Of a stretch of DNA of 12,832 bases, positions 12,551 through 12,832 are shown piece by piece (within the stretch, counting starts at the first letter, position 1; each line of letters begins with the position of its first letter). Source of the stretch: Dehalococcoidia bacterium (GTDB lineage: Bacteria > Chloroflexota > Dehalococcoidia > Dehalococcoidales > G020351185). The notes beneath the pieces are model-generated. The model did no database searches and was not told where the DNA came from. It worked only from the letters and a program-made list of their open reading frames with translations. Both the position numbers and the translations under genes were made by a program. Where the stretch lies: NCBI GenBank assembly GCA_030635945.1, contig DAOVXW010000005.1, positions 1 through 12,832 on the forward strand, read 5' to 3'.

Positions 12551-12832
12551 ATGAAAATTTTAATTTTATTAATGTCATTGGTAGCGACCCCAGCAATGTC
12601 CTCTGATATAGGTATCGGCACGATTCTGTACTCTAGCCATTTTAATATCGACATCGACAACCCGAACGAATCGCATAACGGTCTCTATGGCAGATGGAAT
12701 AAATGGCGCGCTGGGGGGTTTAAAAACAGCTATGGAAATAACAGTCTATTTGTCACCCGGGAGATCGACTTTATCGGCCCTCTCTCGCTAAACCTTGGAT
12801 TGGCCAATGGTTACGAGGAGAATATAAACAAT
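12551..12832 (+). CDS. Exported, probably outer-membrane protein (3' end outside window)
   Basis: The 94 visible codons begin with a signal peptide (MKILILLMSLVATPAMSS, probable cut after AMS). The rest has alternating residues and aromatic or Gly-rich turns: IGIGTILYSSHFNID, NESHNGLYGRW, AGGFKNSYGNNSLFVTRE and GPLSLNLGLANGY, as in strands of a small outer-membrane beta-barrel. Phage- and bacterium-encoded proteins with the pattern SxHF...NExxxGLxxxY...aGxfkNSyGxxS are known to me as a recurrent family of uncertain function, some placed near PagP/lipid A-modifying proteins; this is a family impression, not an identification. The gene has its own perfect promoter and reads away from the lysis operon, as expected of a moron or lysogenic-conversion gene. 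If ATG 12551 is used, translation needs no leader; in-frame ATGs at 12572 and 12596 would shorten or destroy the signal. Confidence 0.68.
   Translation, partial: MKILILLMSLVATPAMSSDIGIGTILYSSHFNIDIDNPNESHNGLYGRWNKWRAGGFKNSYGNNSLFVTREIDFIGPLSLNLGLANGYEENINN

Noticed and set aside
1..12832. tRNA, rRNA, insertion sequence or integrase
   Set aside because: No cloverleaf, ribosomal signature, transposase or recombinase motif was noticed on either strand.

Overview
This window is a stretch of a tailed-phage or prophage genome whose host is a Gram-negative bacterium. The evidence for the host type is an N-acetylmuramoyl-L-alanine amidase with no export signal, a nested inner/outer-membrane spanin pair (Rz/Rz1-like), a second small lipoprotein, and a gene for an exported, probably outer-membrane protein. 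Base composition is moderate and genes are packed with ATGA-type overlaps. Nothing here fixes the genus. Module families in the appendage proteins are of the kind seen in phages of environmental Proteobacteria, but that is family-level inference.

Layout. (1) 1-1422, plus strand: the C-terminal part of an SbcC/Rad50/gp46-like recombination ATPase with a zinc hook, cut by the window edge, followed by a 72-residue P-loop protein. (2) 1423-1450: a small hairpin where this unit meets the oppositely directed operon. (3) 1450-12433, minus strand: about twenty genes read right to left with almost no intergenic space, apparently one transcription unit. It starts with the endolysin (12433-11891). Next come small membrane proteins (55 aa and a 64-aa holin candidate), the spanins, two more single-span or exported proteins, and a lipoprotein. 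After a zinc-finger-like protein comes a run of virion or appendage proteins: a 154-aa virion-type protein, a 482-aa right-handed beta-helix tailspike candidate, a 301-aa and a 128-aa protein, an 840-aa repeat protein, a 453-aa beta-helix-type appendage protein, and small proteins including a Cys-rich DUF6527-type protein last. (4) 12434-12550: a divergent intergenic region. (5) 12551-12832, plus strand: a signal-peptide gene, cut by the window edge, driven by a perfect TTGACA-16-TATAAT promoter so close to its ATG that the mRNA should be leaderless or nearly so.

How it fits together. The left genes belong to DNA replication or recombination. The long minus-strand operon pairs lysis functions with adsorption or appendage proteins, presumably late-expressed. 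The rightmost gene looks like an independently expressed accessory gene (moron) that could alter the host surface. The most distinctive item is the 840-aa protein, with twenty copies of a roughly 23-residue repeat in blocks of 6, 8 and 6 separated by beta-rich domains. Related beta-rich modules recur in neighbouring proteins, suggesting a host-contact apparatus built by module duplication. No tRNA, rRNA, CRISPR array, transposase or integrase was found. No stretch of 300 bases lacks a gene.
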